From: Istiophorus platypterus
Lineage: Eukaryota > Chordata > Actinopteri > Istiophoriformes > Istiophoridae
Assembly (NCBI GenBank): GCA_016859345.1
Contig: CM029116.1
Span: 2,842,643 to 2,906,642 of the forward strand
DNA length: 64,000 nt
Reading direction: 5' to 3'
This document shows positions 63,111 to 64,000 of this stretch, in pieces. How positions within the stretch are numbered: position 1 is the stretch's first letter; every line of letters begins with the position of its first letter. The position numbers were made by a program, and so were the translations under genes. Below the pieces are notes generated by a model. It did no database searches. It saw nothing but the letters and a program-made list of their open reading frames with translations, and had not been told where the DNA came from.

Positions 63111-63978
63111 AAAAATACTTCAGTAGGTATTATTGTCATTATTTTTTACAATTTTGTTGTTGTTCTTGTTCTTGTTGCTGGAGAACAAAACATCATGCTC
63201 AGCCTGGGAATAGGGGTCAGTGCAGGTCACTGCAGCCGTGAGGCTGATGTGGAAATACACATCATAACAGCACAACACCCAGCCTGTTGGAAATAAAATT
63301 GGGGTTTGGGCTTTTTTTTCAGTTTGGTCAGGAGCTGCGTATTGGGCCCCCTCGTTAAAGAGTCTGAAACATCTATTTGCAGAATCCTGCAGGAGCCAAT
63401 ATGTGATTTTTATTTAATTAATTAAGACTAACTGCCGCCAAGGGCAGAATGAAGGAGGCATCCGACTGTGGGATAGTTTCCCTGCCACAACCAGACACAC
63501 ATAAATGTATATGCATGTGATACTACATACACACACTCAGGCACCTGTGAGGCCATTACTGGCTAAAAGGGGTCAGTGACAGGATTCAATGTGCTCACAG
63601 TTTCCATGTGGAGAGTCATAGTGTGGAGGTGTGTGGAGGAGGGATGTCTTTACAAAGTAATAATCAATCACAGCTTATGTGTGTGTGTGTGAATGTTAGT
63701 GTTAACTGTGGCACCTGGTTTTGATTTAGTTCTATTCTTCAGATGAAAACGTGTTTAAGTTCAAGCCAAACTGTTCAAGTCGTCTGATCTTTCTCTAATT
63801 TTCAGTGGCCAACATATTGTTCCTCAGTTTTCCATTTTTAGTTTAATGTCATGTTTTTATTTTAATGTCAGTTACTGTGGCTACTGGTGTCTCTTTGCTC
63901 TGCAGTAGCACAGACTTATTTGCCTCAGTAAATCCAGTTAGCATTTCCAAACCCTGTCTGTTTGAACAGAACCGTTCT

Positions 63979-64000
63979 GTCTAATCTAATCTAATCTAAT
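63979..64000 (+). repeat. (TCTAA)4 microsatellite cut by the window edge
   Basis: Four pentanucleotide units run into the end of the window, so the array may continue beyond it. Confidence 0.9.

Larger units (their letters stand above)
61464..64000. other. Microsatellite-rich non-coding stretch
   Basis: CA, GT, TA and TCTAA arrays are listed separately. A CTGC/CCTG-rich patch lies at 61665-61860. The 63340-63500 part is discussed as a candidate conserved element. No gene was recognised up to the window edge. Confidence 0.5.

Overview
The window looks like non-coding DNA from a ray-finned fish, probably a percomorph. This rests on three things seen in the sequence: very frequent long (CA)n/(GT)n arrays, relics of three different fish-type Tc1 transposon lineages, and short non-autonomous DNA transposons and dispersed repeat fragments of kinds familiar from teleost genomes. 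The species assignment is inference. I found no intact protein-coding gene, tRNA, rRNA, CRISPR array or bacterial or viral cassette. Every open reading frame above about 60 codons is either a translation of simple repeats, a transposase remnant, or a chance frame without recognisable domains. The window is best read as a gene desert or the inside of a very large intron.

Layout. 1-3565: unique-looking DNA. 3566-4638: a Tc1 transposon with about 200-bp terminal inverted repeats and a large internal deletion. 4639-7070: low-complexity DNA (CT-rich tract, GGA-rich tract, decayed GGAT repeat, a 10-bp tandem triplet, then about 57 CA units). 7071-7826: a GC-richer block, then AT-rich DNA. 7827-8289: a MITE with about 35-bp inverted termini. 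11700-12630 and 22366-23448: two older Tc1 relics, both with transposase on the minus strand. 23791-24115: alternating GT, CA and GT arrays. 25140-25745: a 0.6-kb purine-rich strand. 29421-30240: GT and CA arrays and a 61-bp tandem duplication. 31692-33600: AT and compound CA arrays and a diverged local duplication. 36269-42411: more arrays, a G17 run, a purine tract and a decayed triplet region. 48722-49162: a possible hAT-like transposon end with an unexplained 146-codon frame. 52470-53331: a second non-autonomous transposon of about 860 bp. 54268-54315: a C-run/G-run hairpin. 56411-64000: a purine tract, a CT tract and many GT, CA and AT arrays.

No genes here work together. The activity recorded is transposon insertion and decay plus microsatellite growth. 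The deleted Tc1 copy could only have moved with transposase supplied by another copy. I looked for a novel system and found none. The most useful leads are the poly-C/poly-G hairpin, the two MITE-like elements, the deleted Tc1 copy, and a few homeodomain-site-rich stretches that could be conserved non-coding elements. These last need cross-species alignment. Family identifications rest on remembered features of the families, since no database search was possible.
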